Source: Salvia splendens
Taxonomy: Eukaryota; Streptophyta; Magnoliopsida; Lamiales; Lamiaceae
Direction of reading: 5' to 3'
Length of the DNA: 64,000 nucleotides
Assembly (NCBI RefSeq): GCF_004379255.2
Contig: NC_056048.1
Span: 7,846,001 to 7,910,000, forward strand
Made by a program: the position numbers and the translations under genes. The notes below the pieces were generated by a model. It was not told where the DNA came from. It searched no databases and was given only the letters and a program-made list of their open reading frames with translations. Position 1 is the first letter of the stretch; each line of letters opens with the position of its first letter. Positions 20,039-31,573 of this stretch are shown in pieces.

Positions 20039-21858
20039 GTCGTGATCATATGATAACCTCTAAATATCGTAATAACCCTATAACTAAATCTGGACCACAC
20101 ATATTTCTAATCATGCGGTTGAGATTCAAACTTAGATTTACTTCATAAAAAAAAGGCGGAGGGGTAAATATGTCATTTCCCTCATTTAATTTCTGAATTT
20201 CGCCAAATATCACGTAAAATGATAAAATGATATATTTTAGGTTTATTGCATAGAATGATAGTTTTGCCGGATAGAATGATACTCTACTTCATAAAAAAAG
20301 GCGGAGGGGTAAATATGTCATTTCGCTCATTTAATTTCTGAATTTCGCCAAATATCACGTAAAATGATAAAATGATACTCCCTCCGTCCCGCACTACTCG
20401 CACGTATTTCCTTTTTGGGCGTCCCAAGTTACTTGCACTCTTTCCATTTTTAGTAAAAATTTTCACATACAGCCGTCATTTTTGACTTTCCTATACACTC
20501 ATTCCTTAATCTCTGTGCCGAAAAGGAAATGAGCGAGTAGCTCGGGACGAAGGGAGTATATGTTAGGTTTATTGCATAGAATGATAGTTTTGCCGGATAG
20601 AATGATACTCTGAGTTGATAAAATGATACTCTGAATTTCGCCAAATATCACGTAAAATGATAAAATGATAAAATGATAGGTTTATTGCATAGAATGATAG
20701 TTTTGCCGGATAGAATGATACTCTGTGTTGATAAAATGATACTCTGAATGATAAAATGATACTCTGAATTTCGCCAAATATCACGTAAAATGATAAAATG
20801 ATAGGTTTATTGCATAGAATGATAGTTTTGCCGGATAGAATGATACTCTGAGTTGATAAAATGATACTTTTGACTGACTGATAAAATAATAAAATGATAA
20901 AATGATAGGTTTATTGCATAGAATGGTAGTTTTGCCGGATAGAATGATACTCTGAGTTGATAAAATGATACTCTGAATTTCGCCAAATATCACGTAAAAT
21001 GATAAAATGATAAAATGATAGGTTTATTGCATAGAATGATAGTTTTGCCGGATAGAATGATACTCTGAGTTGATAAAATGATACTCTGAATTTCGCCAAA
21101 TATCACGTAAAATGATAAAATGATAGGTTTATTGCATAGAATGATAGTTTTGCCGGATAGAATGATACTCTGAGTTGATAAAATGATACTCTTGACTGAT
21201 AAAATGATACTCTGAATTTCGCCAAATATCACGTAAAATGATAAAATGATAGTTTTGCATGATAGAATGATACTTTCAGCCGATAGAATGATAGTTTTGC
21301 CGGGTAGAATGATACTTTCAGCCGATAGAATGATATGTATTTTTTGTATATAAAATGATATTTTTGTTTAATAAAATGATACTTTTACCTGATAAAATGA
21401 TAATCTAAGCGGATAAAATGACAGTAACCTTATAAAAATGATAGTTTAGCTGAAGAAATTGCATATAAGCTGATAAAATGATACTTTAACGTGACAAAAT
21501 GACTTAAAACTGATAAAATGATAGTTTTTCCGGATAGAATGATACTTTCAGACGATAAAATGATACTTTTGACTGACTGATAAAATGATAAAATGATATA
21601 TGTTAGGTTTATTGCATAGAATGATAGTTTTCCCGGATAGAATGATACTCTGGGTTGATAAAATGATACTTTTGACTGACTGATAAAATGATAAAATGAG
21701 CTAAATTCAGAAATTAAATGAGCGAAATTTGGATACGTAAATTTTATCATGAGCGAAATGACATATTTAAATCTAGACCGCGTGATTTTAAAAATGTGTG
21801 GTCCAGATTTAGTTATATGGTTATTACGGAAATTGGGGTTATCATTACAATGCACCCC
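20039..21858. mobile_element. (TA)n-bounded inverted-repeat element A with internal array
   Basis: The left end reads GTCGTGATCATATGATAACC; the right end read inwards is GGGGTGCATTGTAATGATAA. The similarity continues for about 80-150 bp, sharing TATAACTAAATCTGGACCAC. Both ends meet TA runs. The interior repeats a module built of GATAAAATGATA, TTTCGCCAAATATCACG and GCATAGAATGATAGTTTTGC several times, with spacings of roughly 110-290 bp. It has no coding capacity; apparent minus-strand ORFs are array artefacts. The superfamily is not assigned. Confidence 0.75.
20378..20556. mobile_element. Stowaway MITE nested in element A (179 bp)
   Basis: The ends are CTCCCTCCGTCCCGCACTAC (left) and CTCCCTTCGTCCCGAGCTAC (from the right), with TA at 20376-20377 and 20557-20558. 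It interrupts one repeat module of element A, so it is younger than that array. Confidence 0.9.
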
Positions 21859-21878
21859 TATATATATATATATATATG

Positions 21879-22599
21879 GTCTTGTTAGGTTGAAATTTTT
21901 TAGCTTAATTGAGAATTGAGATGCATTTTCAGCCACTCATTTTGAAATGTCAACTACAAGTAGATTATATCAATTAAGGGTATTATCGTCATTTCATTTC
22001 AATAGCCAGAATATCAAATGTCAACAACTCGTATTAAAATGTCAACAACTAAAAAAATTATTTTTTTATTTTTTTAAAAAATTTTTAAAAAAAAATTTAA
22101 ATTTTTTTTAAATTTTTTTAATTTTCACGCGATGTCAACTACGATGTGTAGCCTGCACATCAAATGTCAATAGCCCTACACATCAAATGTCAATAGCCTG
22201 CACATCAAATGTCAACAGCTTATAGTTGACATTATATGTGTATAGGTGATATAAATCATATATGTAGTTGACATTATATATGTGCAGTTGACATGAATTG
22301 TATATGTAGTTGACATTATATGTGTGTAGTTGACATGAATTGTATATGTAGTTGACAAAAAAAATAAAAATAATAAAAAAATAAAAAATCAAAAAAAAAT
22401 TTAATTTTTTTTAAAAAAATAAAAAAATATTTATTAAATAAAATGTATGATGAAATTACCATTCTGCCCTTTCACAATTAATTAATGTAAAAATATTTTC
22501 CATGTGGTAAATTCTGGACCACTCATTTAATAAAAATGAGTGGCTAATAATGCATCTCAATTCTCAATTAGGCTAAAAAATCTCAATTGATCACAACCC
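21879..22599. mobile_element. (TA)n-bounded inverted-repeat element B
   Basis: A ~65-bp terminal inverted repeat contains AATTGAGAATTGAGATGCAT at both ends (near 21909 and, inverted, near 22553). Outer ends are GGTCTTGTTAGG and, from the right, GGGTTGTGATCA. TA runs flank both sides and are shared with elements A and C. The interior has A/T tracts and many ATGTCAA / GTTGACAT units in both orientations. Non-coding. Confidence 0.8.
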
Positions 22600-22799
22600 T
22601 ATATATATATATATAGGGTCATGATCTATGGCAAACACCTCTTAACCATATAACTAGAGAACAAATAATAGCCACAAGATCAAAAAAATTAAGGGCTAAT
22701 ATTAATTTTCGAATTTAATGAGATATTAGCTCCCTCAATCACAAATTTACTTCATAATAACAAGTCAGGGGTATTTTGGTCATTGCACAGCGAATTAAA

Positions 22800-23065
22800 T
22801 CCAATTTCGAAAATTGAATTCAAACCGCGTTGCGTCTTCTTCTCTTCTTCTCTCTTCTCCTCTTCTCCTCGCAGTTGGCGGTGTCGCAGAAGAGAGTTTT
22901 GGTTGCGACAATGGCGGTTGCCGAAACCGTCTTCGCTCTCATCGGTAGCTCAGCCGCGCAGGAAGGTCCTGCACCGGCGCTGGCTTCCGTCGCTCGCCGT
23001 CGCCGTAGCTTCGTTCGTCGTCGGCGCGGCGCTCAGGACCTTAGTTTTTATTTTCCTTTCTAGGC
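22800..23065 (+). other. GC-rich gene-like fragment inside element C
   Basis: After a CTTCTT-rich leader, an ATG at 22830 opens 77 codons with a hydrophobic start (MRLLLFFSLLLFSSQLAVSQ) that could be a signal peptide, then an Arg-rich stretch. Base composition is far from the AT-rich surroundings. There is no recognisable domain. It may be a captured first exon and leader rather than a working gene. Confidence 0.35.
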
Positions 23066-23429
23066 TATGGCGGAGTGTGTATGTAATATATATTGATTTG
23101 CGGTGTTTGGGGGTTTGGATCAGTTGAATTGCTGTGTTTGGGGTTTTTGAAATTCTTTTTCGGTTTGTAATATTCATCCGACATTTTTATGTGTGACTTC
23201 TAACAGTGTGTATCACACTATTAGATATTCATACTGTGCATTTGATGTTAATTAGGATAAGTAATATAAAATTGCCATTTTCTCCAAATCATATTGCCCG
23301 TAAGTTCTTACCAATTTTGATGTTATTATTATATTGATTTCATTACTTATTTTGTTGTTGTTGTTTATACTATAAACTGCATTTATACTAATTTTTTAGC
23401 TTGAGCATTTAGTATTACTTAAAAAACTG

Positions 23430-24600
23430 AATCATTCTAATAGTGATGTTTTTTTAAATAATAGTGAAGTAAAATCATACTAAGAGTGATGTGTTTTGTA
23501 AACAAGAGTGAAGTAAAATCATGCTAAGAGTGATGTGTTTTGTAAACAACATTGAAGTAAAATCATGCTAAGAGTGATGTGCTTTGTAAACAAGAGTGAA
23601 GTAAAATCATGCTAAGAGTGATGTGTTTTGTAAACAAGAGTGATGTGTTTTGTAAACAAGAGTGAAGTAAAATCATAATAAGAGTGATGTGTTTTGTAAA
23701 CAAGAGTGAAGTAAAATCATAATAAGAGTGATGTGTTTTGTAAACAAGAGTGGAGTAAAATCATGCTAATAGTGATGTGTTTTGTAAACAAGAGTGAAGT
23801 AAAATAAGAATAAGAGTGATGTGTTCTGTAAACAAGAGTGAAGTAAAATCCGAATAAGAGTGATGTGATTTGTGAACAAGAGTGAAGTAAAATCCGAATA
23901 AGAGTGATGTGATTTGTGAACAAGAGTGAAGTAAAATCCGAATAAGAGTGAAGTGCTTTGTGAACAAGAGTGAAGTAAAATCCGAATAAGAGTGAAGTGT
24001 TTTGTGAACAAGAGTGATGTGTTTTGTGAACAAGAGTGAAGTAAAATCAGAATAAGAGTGATGTGATTTGTGAACAAGAGTGAAGTAAAATCCGAATAAG
24101 AGTGATGTGCTTTGTGAACAAGAGTGAAGTAAAATCCGAATAAGAGTGAAGTGTTTTGTGAACAAGAGTGAAGTAAAATCCGAATAAGAGTGATGTGTTT
24201 TGTGAACAAGAGAGAAGTAAAATCACAGTAAGAGTGATGTGTTTTGTGAACAAGAGTGAAGTGAAATCATTGTAAGAGTGATGTTTTTTGTGAACAAGCG
24301 TGAAGTAAAATCAGAGTAAGAGTGATGTGTTTTGTGAACAAGAGTGAAGTAAAATCAGAGTAAGAGTGATGTGTTTTGTGAACAAGAGTGAAGTAAAATC
24401 AGAGTAAGAGTGATGTGTTTTGTGAACAAGAGTGAAGTAAAATCATAATAAGAGTGATGTGTTTTGTGAACAAGAGTGAAGTAAAATCAGAATAAGAGTG
24501 ATGTGTTTTGTGAACAAGAGTGAAGTAAAATCATACTAAGAGTGATGTGTTTTGTAAACAACAGTGAAGTAAAATCATTCTTATAGTGATGTGTTTTATT
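23430..24600. repeat. 44-bp minisatellite array, about 26 copies
   Basis: The unit contains AAGAGTGATGTGTTTTGTGA followed by ACAAGAGTGAAGTAAAATCA and four variable bases. Copies differ mainly by TGAAC/TAAAC and by the last bases (GAAT, GAGT, TAAT, CTAA). Because 44 is not a multiple of three, the minus strand is open in overlapping frames, producing spurious ORFs. Confidence 0.95.
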
Positions 24601-24739
24601 TAAAATGGTACTACTATGAATTGGTGGAACTGATTCCCGCATGTATACAACCAATCTAAGTACATTGATTAGAATTTAGAATTGATTGAATTCGTATCAG
24701 ACTACCAAACAATTACATATTAATGCATAAAAAACACAA

Positions 24740-25330
24740 ACCAAAAAGAGAAACACAAAAAAGAAAAAGGCACCATTCCAAGCTACAAACAAAACCCTCC
24801 CCAAAAGTAAACCTCAATTCCAATTCAACAATCAATCCATGGCGAACTCCTCCGCCGGAGCTCCCCCGCTGCTGGAGCTCTTTAATTTCACGGCGCTGCT
24901 GCTCCGCCTCATGAGCAAGCGCCGCACTTTGGCCTGCCTCTTCGTCTCCGTCTATTTCAAATTCAAAAGTGAATCCACCACATGTTTCCTTCTTCCTACG
25001 CATTACATCCAACGGCATCTGAGCATCAGAACCTTCGATGTTTGCTTTCATGTCACGAGCACACTTTTCAACATCCAATATCATCCAATACAATAACAAA
25101 TTGCATGTGATAATCCTCCAGTAACTGATTCAATACAGAGAGATAATTCAAATTGTACTTAATCATCCGCCTGTAATTGTTTGAATTTTAAGAAATTTTA
25201 GAGTGTGTGTGTGTGAGAGAGAGAGAGAGTTACGGAGAGATTCCGAGCACAGAGGGAGCATTGAATAGAAACCCCATTTTTGAAATTGGAGTTGGAAATT
25301 TGAAGGAGCCGGATGAAGTTGAATTTAGTT
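24740..25330 (-). other. Second gene-like fragment inside element C
   Basis: On the minus strand the order is a possible leader with CT repeats, then an open stretch (25099-24713) with a Lys/Glu-rich segment DVMRRKKETCGGF and a Glu/Gln-rich coiled-coil-like segment EAEQQRREIKELQQRG. On the plus strand the same block has an ATG in good context at 24839. I recognise no family on either strand. It is probably a captured gene piece. Confidence 0.35.
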
Positions 25331-25494
25331 TCCAAAAATACCCTTATTAATTACTTTTTGTATAAAACATGTAAAAATAGCTAAGTCATAGGATTAATTT
25401 GGAGTATTAAGATGTGTGACTGAGATTTATTCTCTAGTTATACACTTAAAATTAGTTATATCTTGATCACTCTCATATATATATATATATATAT

Positions 25495-26072
25495 TGTTGC
25501 ATAACAATTCAATAATTAATTCTTGTGGAGGAGAGATGACCGACAAGCTCGTGACAGAGTAGTCAATTTAATTGCTATCCAATTTTATTCGATAAATTAA
25601 TGCGAATGCATAAGAAATGGTTGGCATAACATTTACAGTTAACCAGAAAAAGTGGTACAATGAAAGCAAAGTTGTCTGTTAAATGATTGTGCAAATTGAA
25701 GCTGTCCGTTTGCTATTGGAAACTGCCCAATTATTTTGGGAAAATTAAGTGCCGAAACTGGCAAAAATGATTGTGCTGCAATTATTATTGATTATGATGG
25801 TGATAACCAAATTTGGATTTTTCGAATAATTTGGAATATTTTCAATTGTAAATACAGTACAAAACTTGAGTTTGAGAGGTGGTGGCCAAAGATTTGGATT
25901 TTGTAGGACAACTCGCATTCAGTTCCCAACTCCACGGAAATCCTTCATACAAACAGCAAACAGCTTTTTTTTTTTTTATTAATTCGGAGTTCGAAATTTA
26001 CAGAAAATAACTTACTTATGATTTCATTTTGTAGCTTTTGCCAAAAAATGATAATTTGAATAAAAAATAGTA
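25495..26072. other. AT-rich spacer
   Basis: No gene, element ends or RNA gene are seen between element C and a degenerate MITE. Confidence 0.6.
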
Positions 26073-26306
26073 CTCCACCCTACCTATATTAACCGCACTT
26101 TTCAATTTAGGTCATGATTTGGGATTGATTTTTTAGTGTACTTAAATTAATATTTTAAGTGTAATGAGAGATCACTTAATAATGTAGTACTTAATTAACT
26201 TTAATATATTAATTAAATATCATAATTTTTATTTAAAATATAAATATTGTAAGTAGTTTGGGATGACTCGAAATAAAAAAGTGTGAATAATATGGGATAA
26301 ATGGAG
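26073..26306. mobile_element. Degenerate Stowaway-like MITE
   Basis: The left end is CTCCACCCTACCTATATTAA; the right end read inwards is CTCCATTTATCCCATATTAT. TA flanks at 26071-26072 and 26307-26308. The match is imperfect. Confidence 0.55.
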
Positions 26307-26336
26307 TAATTTTTTTTCCATAATGAATAGGGATTA

Positions 26337-26419
26337 CTCTCTCCGTCCCACAATAAAAGTCACATTTTACCATTTTGGTCTGTCCCACAATAAGAGTCAT
26401 ATTTCATTTTTACCATAAA
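26337..26419. mobile_element. Stowaway MITE, left part (split by a Helitron)
   Basis: It begins CTCTCTCCGTCCCACAATAA after TA (26335-26336) and stops at CCATAAA. Its right part is at 34339-34507. Together they make a 252-bp Stowaway with matching ends. Confidence 0.88.
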
Positions 26420-26794
26420 CTAGTATTTACACCCGTGCTATGCATGGGGCATATAATTTTTAAATAATGAATATAAATTTTAATGAAATATAGAAACTAA
26501 GAATTAAAAATAATATAAGGATTTACAAAAACATAAATGTGATTATAAATAAAACATTTATAATAAATGAAGAATTTACTCATCAACTATAAATGAAATA
26601 TTTCATATTCGGCAATCAATTTTATACAATTTTAATTTATGATATAAGTGGAGTAAAATAAATGACAAATAAGAGATGTATGACTAATGATCAAAGAGTA
26701 TCAGTTAGTTAGAATAAGATACACAAATAAAGAACCTGTTATTTGAGTAGAGATTAAAGAGAAAAATTAGAACAACAACAAACCAACAAATAGT

Positions 26795-27785
26795 TCATAA
26801 GTTTTGAAAAACTTCTTTGTAAACAACATTAACAGTAGCATCGCTTCTATTATCATCTTCATCTCCACAAACTAAAATCTTGAGACCTCCACGACTCGTA
26901 ACTCTAGATATAGCAACATACAACTGTCCATGACTGAAGACTGGTTTTCGTAAAAATAATCCAACATGAGACAGAGATTGACCTTGACTTTTGTTAATGG
27001 TCATTGCATACGACACAACCAAAGGAAATTGTCGTCATTGGAATTTGAATGACAACCTTGGATCAGATGGTATTAAAGACATTCGGGGAATCAAAACTTT
27101 ATGACCAACATTATGACCATTCAATACTTGTCCCTCCAAAACATAATCACCCAAACACGTAATTATCAGTCTGGTGCCATTACACAATCCATTCGAGTGA
27201 TCTATATTCCTTAACAACATCACAGGAGTACCAACTTTCAACAACAATTTATGATTAGGTGTACCTGAACACTTCAACTTATTAAAAAATTCAACAGAAT
27301 GTATCTCATCTAATCCATTTGAGGTCAAATCTGAGTTTGAGATACTATCAGAACTCAAATAAACTCGACCCTGAGACTGATCCAACGACATCATGAATTG
27401 GTTAACCTCATCAACAACCTCTAAAGTAGGAGCAAGTATGGCACGATCATGCAAACAATTACTCAACTCTTCATGATTCATATAGGACAGATATATCGTT
27501 GAAACAATTATTCTAAGAGGATCCCCAGAATTAGACAAAACAATGTCAGAAGGAAGATCAATAGTCACTTCACCATCATTTGGACCACCAACAACTCCAT
27601 CTCCAATAGAAGCAACCCAAGAAGAAAATTCCTTCAATCGTGAAACTTCATCAGAAGATGCAGCACTCAAAAGTCGCATGTTTTTTGGTCAACCTCAGAA
27701 TTGTGCAATTCCTCCAAAGATATGAAGAGTTAATCAAGTTATTCACAACATCTTGCCTACTACCCTTAGGAATAAGTTGAAAATA
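26795..27785 (-). pseudogene. Helitron RepHel helicase C-terminal fragment
   Basis: Only the last third of a PIF1-like Helitron helicase remains. Recognisable pieces in order are LINSSYLW, LTKNMRLL, a middle segment with HKLLLKVGTPVMLLRNID and GLCNGTRL, and the C-terminal motif [14 protein letters not shown] followed by LYVAISRV. These correspond to the late helicase motifs of SF1 enzymes. Two lesions are visible: an extra base in an A-run near 27682 and an in-frame TGA at 27035-27037, where relatives have Arg (CGA), which fits a C-to-T change. The Rep nickase domain and the helicase Walker A motif are absent. The element cannot move by itself. Confidence 0.88.
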
Positions 27786-27839
27786 GATTTGAACTAAGAA
27801 ATTTCTTACCATTTCAAAATATGGTTTGTTTTGAAATAT

Positions 27840-29450
27840 ACCTATTTTTATCTATATTAGAATTTTCTATTCAATTTGTTGGGTAAAATTAACATCATCT
27901 GTATACATCATTTGTATACATCATTTATAAGTTATAACAATTGACATCCATTGAATTCATCAACGTTCCCCTGCACCAAAAAATTGGATTAACATTGCAT
28001 CACCATAAATTCAATTATCACTACTATGCTAATTTGTTATTAAAAATTCATATATGAAACTAAAAACTATAGGACGCGAGATTATCTACAATATATATCG
28101 TTTTGCATACGAAAATAAATTCCACCACCACCAACTACTACTACTACTACTACTACATAGCTCGAATATTACATATAAAATTTATATATATAAATATAAA
28201 TTTTAAATAATTTTAATATACTAAATAGAAATATAAAATATTAAATAAATTAATAGTATATAAAACTAAAAATATGTTGATTTTTATGATAGATATTAAA
28301 TAAAATCGAATAAATTAGAAATCAGATTATGACCTTACTTTTAGTAAAACATACATATAGAGCCCAACACCAAATTAAAAAAATTATCAATTGTATAAAA
28401 GTTTGTACTATTAATTAAATTCTAAATCATAAAATCTCATATTTAAGAAAAATACAATAATAAAAAAGATAAATAACAACAAAATAAAGAAATCAAAGGA
28501 GAACCAATATTGAAAGCTAACTGTGTAATTCTTTCTTTATATTTTTAAAATAAAAGGATGATGATTTAACAGTATTTGTAAAAGATTATATTGATAAAAT
28601 AATCACTTTTTGTAAGCACTTTATAACATGTTAGCATTATTCTTGATTTACATGTAGATTATTCAATTTTAGTACTTCATAAAGTATTAACGCAAATTTT
28701 TATTAAATTGCATACAAAATATTAATTACGATGTATTTTGTTCCTTCCAATAAATGTGTATTACGTGATATTGTTAGATTGCGTAATATTGGAGGAACGA
28801 AGTTAGTTATATCAAGTGTGAATTGTAATCCATCGTCTTCTCTTCTTTATTTTTTAGTTTATTGTTTTTGTAACCCATAATATATATAGTAGTTTATATT
28901 AGAAGACTCGATTAATCCAACATGCAAGCATATCCACTTGAAACAACCATTATTTAATTTCTTAACTCATAACTAAATATTGTTGTATGCAAAACAAAAA
29001 TTAGTATTAAAATGGAGTATTATTGTATCATAAGAAATATATTCCAAGAAAACAATCATAATCAAGAAGTCTATATTTTATTAAATAAAAATATATCAAA
29101 TAGTATAAAATTATACTTTTATAATTTAAACTTTAAACTATAAACTATAAAACCTAATACATTAAAAAATCCGAATTAAAACCTACATGGTATACATATA
29201 TTAGTACTCCATAATTTTCAAACTCTAAAAGCCCAACTAAAGCCCAAATAATATATTGTATTACATAAATTTTCTAAACCCTAAAGGAGAGTAGCGCCTC
29301 TTTCTCTCTCTTTCTCTCCCTATCGGCGCTGCCAGACCGGTGGTAAGCTCCCAGACCGGTGGTAAGCCCAAATAATATATTGTATTACATAAATTTTCAA
29401 ACTCTAAAAGCCCAACTAAAGCCCAAATAATATATTCTATTACATAAATT
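27840..29450. other. AT-rich Helitron interior
   Basis: No coding sequence is recognised. There is a CTA microsatellite near 28133-28157, and a block containing AAAGCCCAAATAATATATTG is repeated near 29240 and 29410, with a partial copy near 29367. Confidence 0.6.
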
Positions 29451-29564
29451 TTCTTCGCCGCCCGCCTCGTCAGTTATTCCTCCCCGTTTCACGCCCGCCG
29501 AATTTGCTAGCCAAGCTGTGGTAAGCTCCGGCGGCTCTCTCGGCTAGCAGCCGCCCACCGCCGC
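29450..29564. other. GC-rich captured block, left part
   Basis: A GC-rich stretch, unlike the surrounding AT-rich Helitron DNA, continues at 33639-34085 on the other side of an inserted LTR. It is probably host sequence (leader or exon) carried by the Helitron. No protein family is recognised. Confidence 0.4.
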
Positions 29565-30999
29565 TGTCACGACCGCCCTTTAGGGTAAATAAATACCGGC
29601 GATCGTGATTAAAAGAACTTAATAAACAGACGAAGGAAACTAGGGTTTCAATAAAGAGTTTGACCAATAATTAATATTTAATAAAAAGGGCCAAGATGTT
29701 GACATTATCCAAATAATTAGGTTCAAAGCTAAATGAATGATGAGTAAAAACAATGTCTCAGCGGAAGCGTTCAAGAGAAAGAGTGACGTCATGTGTGGAG
29801 ACACAACGACACTCGTAGTTCACAACTAACCAAAACATGCTTCAATTTTAAATTGCTCAACACCAACAATTGCTCATCGTCGCTCAACCTGCACATGGGG
29901 AAAACACATGCAGGGCTGAGTACTATAAAAATACTCAGTGGGCTCATGCCGGAAACAGTTGATAAAAGTTATGTCATCCATACCACAGTGAACTCGAGTT
30001 TTAACTTGAGAAAATAATCGAGTTCACAAAAACATTATCATAGACAGGCCAATCAAAACAATCTCCCCACTTTCTCAACAATCCATCAATCACAACATTT
30101 CCATAGTGCGACGAAAGTGTGGCCACACTATTCGCCCACGAGACCGGCCGACTAGCAAGGACGGCTCACGATCCCACCTGTGTACACTAGCCTGATAGGG
30201 TTTGCGGCCCTACTCAGACCCGAATTCGTTTAACATAGCCCTATAGCCTAATGGAGCGAACTCACAAACTAGGCATCAGACAACAATCTCATCATCAAGC
30301 AAACATGGCATGACATAGCAGTTTAAACCACCATTATTACACCATAATCATACTTTTGAAAATGTTAAAGAGTTTCAGTAAAAGAAAGCCCACATCGACT
30401 GCTTAATTCACAAGCACTTTCTTCCCCTTGGTATCACGTTTCACTTGCGATGATTCACTTTTATCATTTAGATAATACATAAATCAACATACTTTTCAAA
30501 TAAATAAATAAAATGCGTGCATCCTAATTAAAGTTATTTATCTCATTTTTTCTCGATTTTCGATTATTCAGCGGCCGCCCAAGGCGTCGCGTGAGACGCC
30601 GGTCGGCTACTTACGCCCCTAATTCCTCCGTTGGCTCCTCGTATTTTTCTTAATGATATCGAATTAAATCCTAAGATTTAATTAAGCACATGAATTAATC
30701 ATCGAAAATATTTTCCCTCACAAATATATTTATTTCGGACTTAGGATTAAAATTCCTTGTTCTTGGAAAAGTTTCCAAATTGATTAAATAATTCCTAAAA
30801 ATTATTTAATCCCGTGATTAACTTATCGTAATAATTTTCCCACAATTAATTTAATTATTAACCCAAAGATTTATTTACAAAACCCAAATTCTCCACCTTA
30901 ACTCTCAAATTGAATTTTAAAGCCCAAACCAAATTAAACGGAGCCCAAACTTAAATAAATCCTCCAATTTAATTATAAGGCACAAATCCTTTTAGAATA

Positions 31000-31470
31000 A
31001 CAAATGCCCAAATCCTTTTTCTTCCGCCATTCTACATGCCTCTCTCCTTCTCTCTCTATCCTTCTCTCTCGACAAACTCGGAAATTCCCAGAATCTCCGT
31101 CGCCGTCTCCCATCTCACCTCCAGAATCGACGACCCACATATCTTCCGCCGAGAAATCCATCGGGTCGCTGCTGTGCAGTCGCCGTCGCTCGGCGCCGGG
31201 AGGCGCTGCTGTCGCCGCGTCCAGATCCTCCACCATCGCGTCGATCCTCACGCCGGCGGCCTCTGCTCGTCGGTCAGCTACTGCTCGCCCCTCCGTCGCA
31301 CGCCGCATGGGTCACAACTGTCGTACAGCAGCGCCGAGTCAGGCGCCTGCTGTCGCTGCCCGTTGTTGCTGTCCGGTGGCTGCTCGACGGTCCCCGAACA
31401 GCTCCGAAACGACACCGCGCAGCCCCGAAACCAACCCGAACCACCCCGCAAGATAAGTTCTCTTTACTAA
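31000..31470. other. GC-rich stretch within the LTR-like element
   Basis: A pyrimidine-rich leader (TCTCTCTC near 31045-31070) is followed by ~400 bp of GC-rich sequence open on both strands without a recognisable domain. It may be part of the LTR transcript leader or a captured fragment. I do not call a gene. Confidence 0.4.
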
Positions 31471-31573
31471 ATTTTGTTCTTTTGTGTTTTCGATTAATCA
31501 CGGTGGGTGTTCGATTATTGATTTTTTCGGTTCATTGTTGGTGGTGTGGTTTGATCGGTGATGTTGGTTGATT

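Larger units (their letters stand above)
22616..25474. mobile_element. (TA)n-bounded inverted-repeat element C with minisatellite and GC-rich insert
   Basis: The left end reads GGGTCATGATCTATGGC; the right end read inwards is GAGAGTGATCAAGATA. Both contain TATAACTAGAGAA(C/T)AAAT about 35-50 bp in. TA runs flank both ends. Inside are a GC-rich gene-like block (about 22800-23060), a long 44-bp tandem array, and a second gene-like block (about 24740-25330). It looks like an element that has acquired host sequence, but no source gene is recognised. Confidence 0.65.

Noticed and set aside
20450..21936. Series of minus-strand ORFs in element A
   Set aside because: Repetitive translation of the GATAAAATGATA array; non-coding by composition.
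23717..24253. Overlapping minus-strand ORFs of 68-147 codons
   Set aside because: They arise because the 44-bp unit lacks stops in these frames and returns to frame after three units. No real protein is implied.
23430..24600. CRISPR-like regular repeat array
   Set aside because: The units are directly adjacent with no variable spacers, and this is plant nuclear DNA. It is a minisatellite.
30973..31508. GC-rich ORFs on both strands as a host gene
   Set aside because: No recognisable domain, several overlapping frames equally open, and position inside an LTR-like element. Kept only as a GC-rich stretch.
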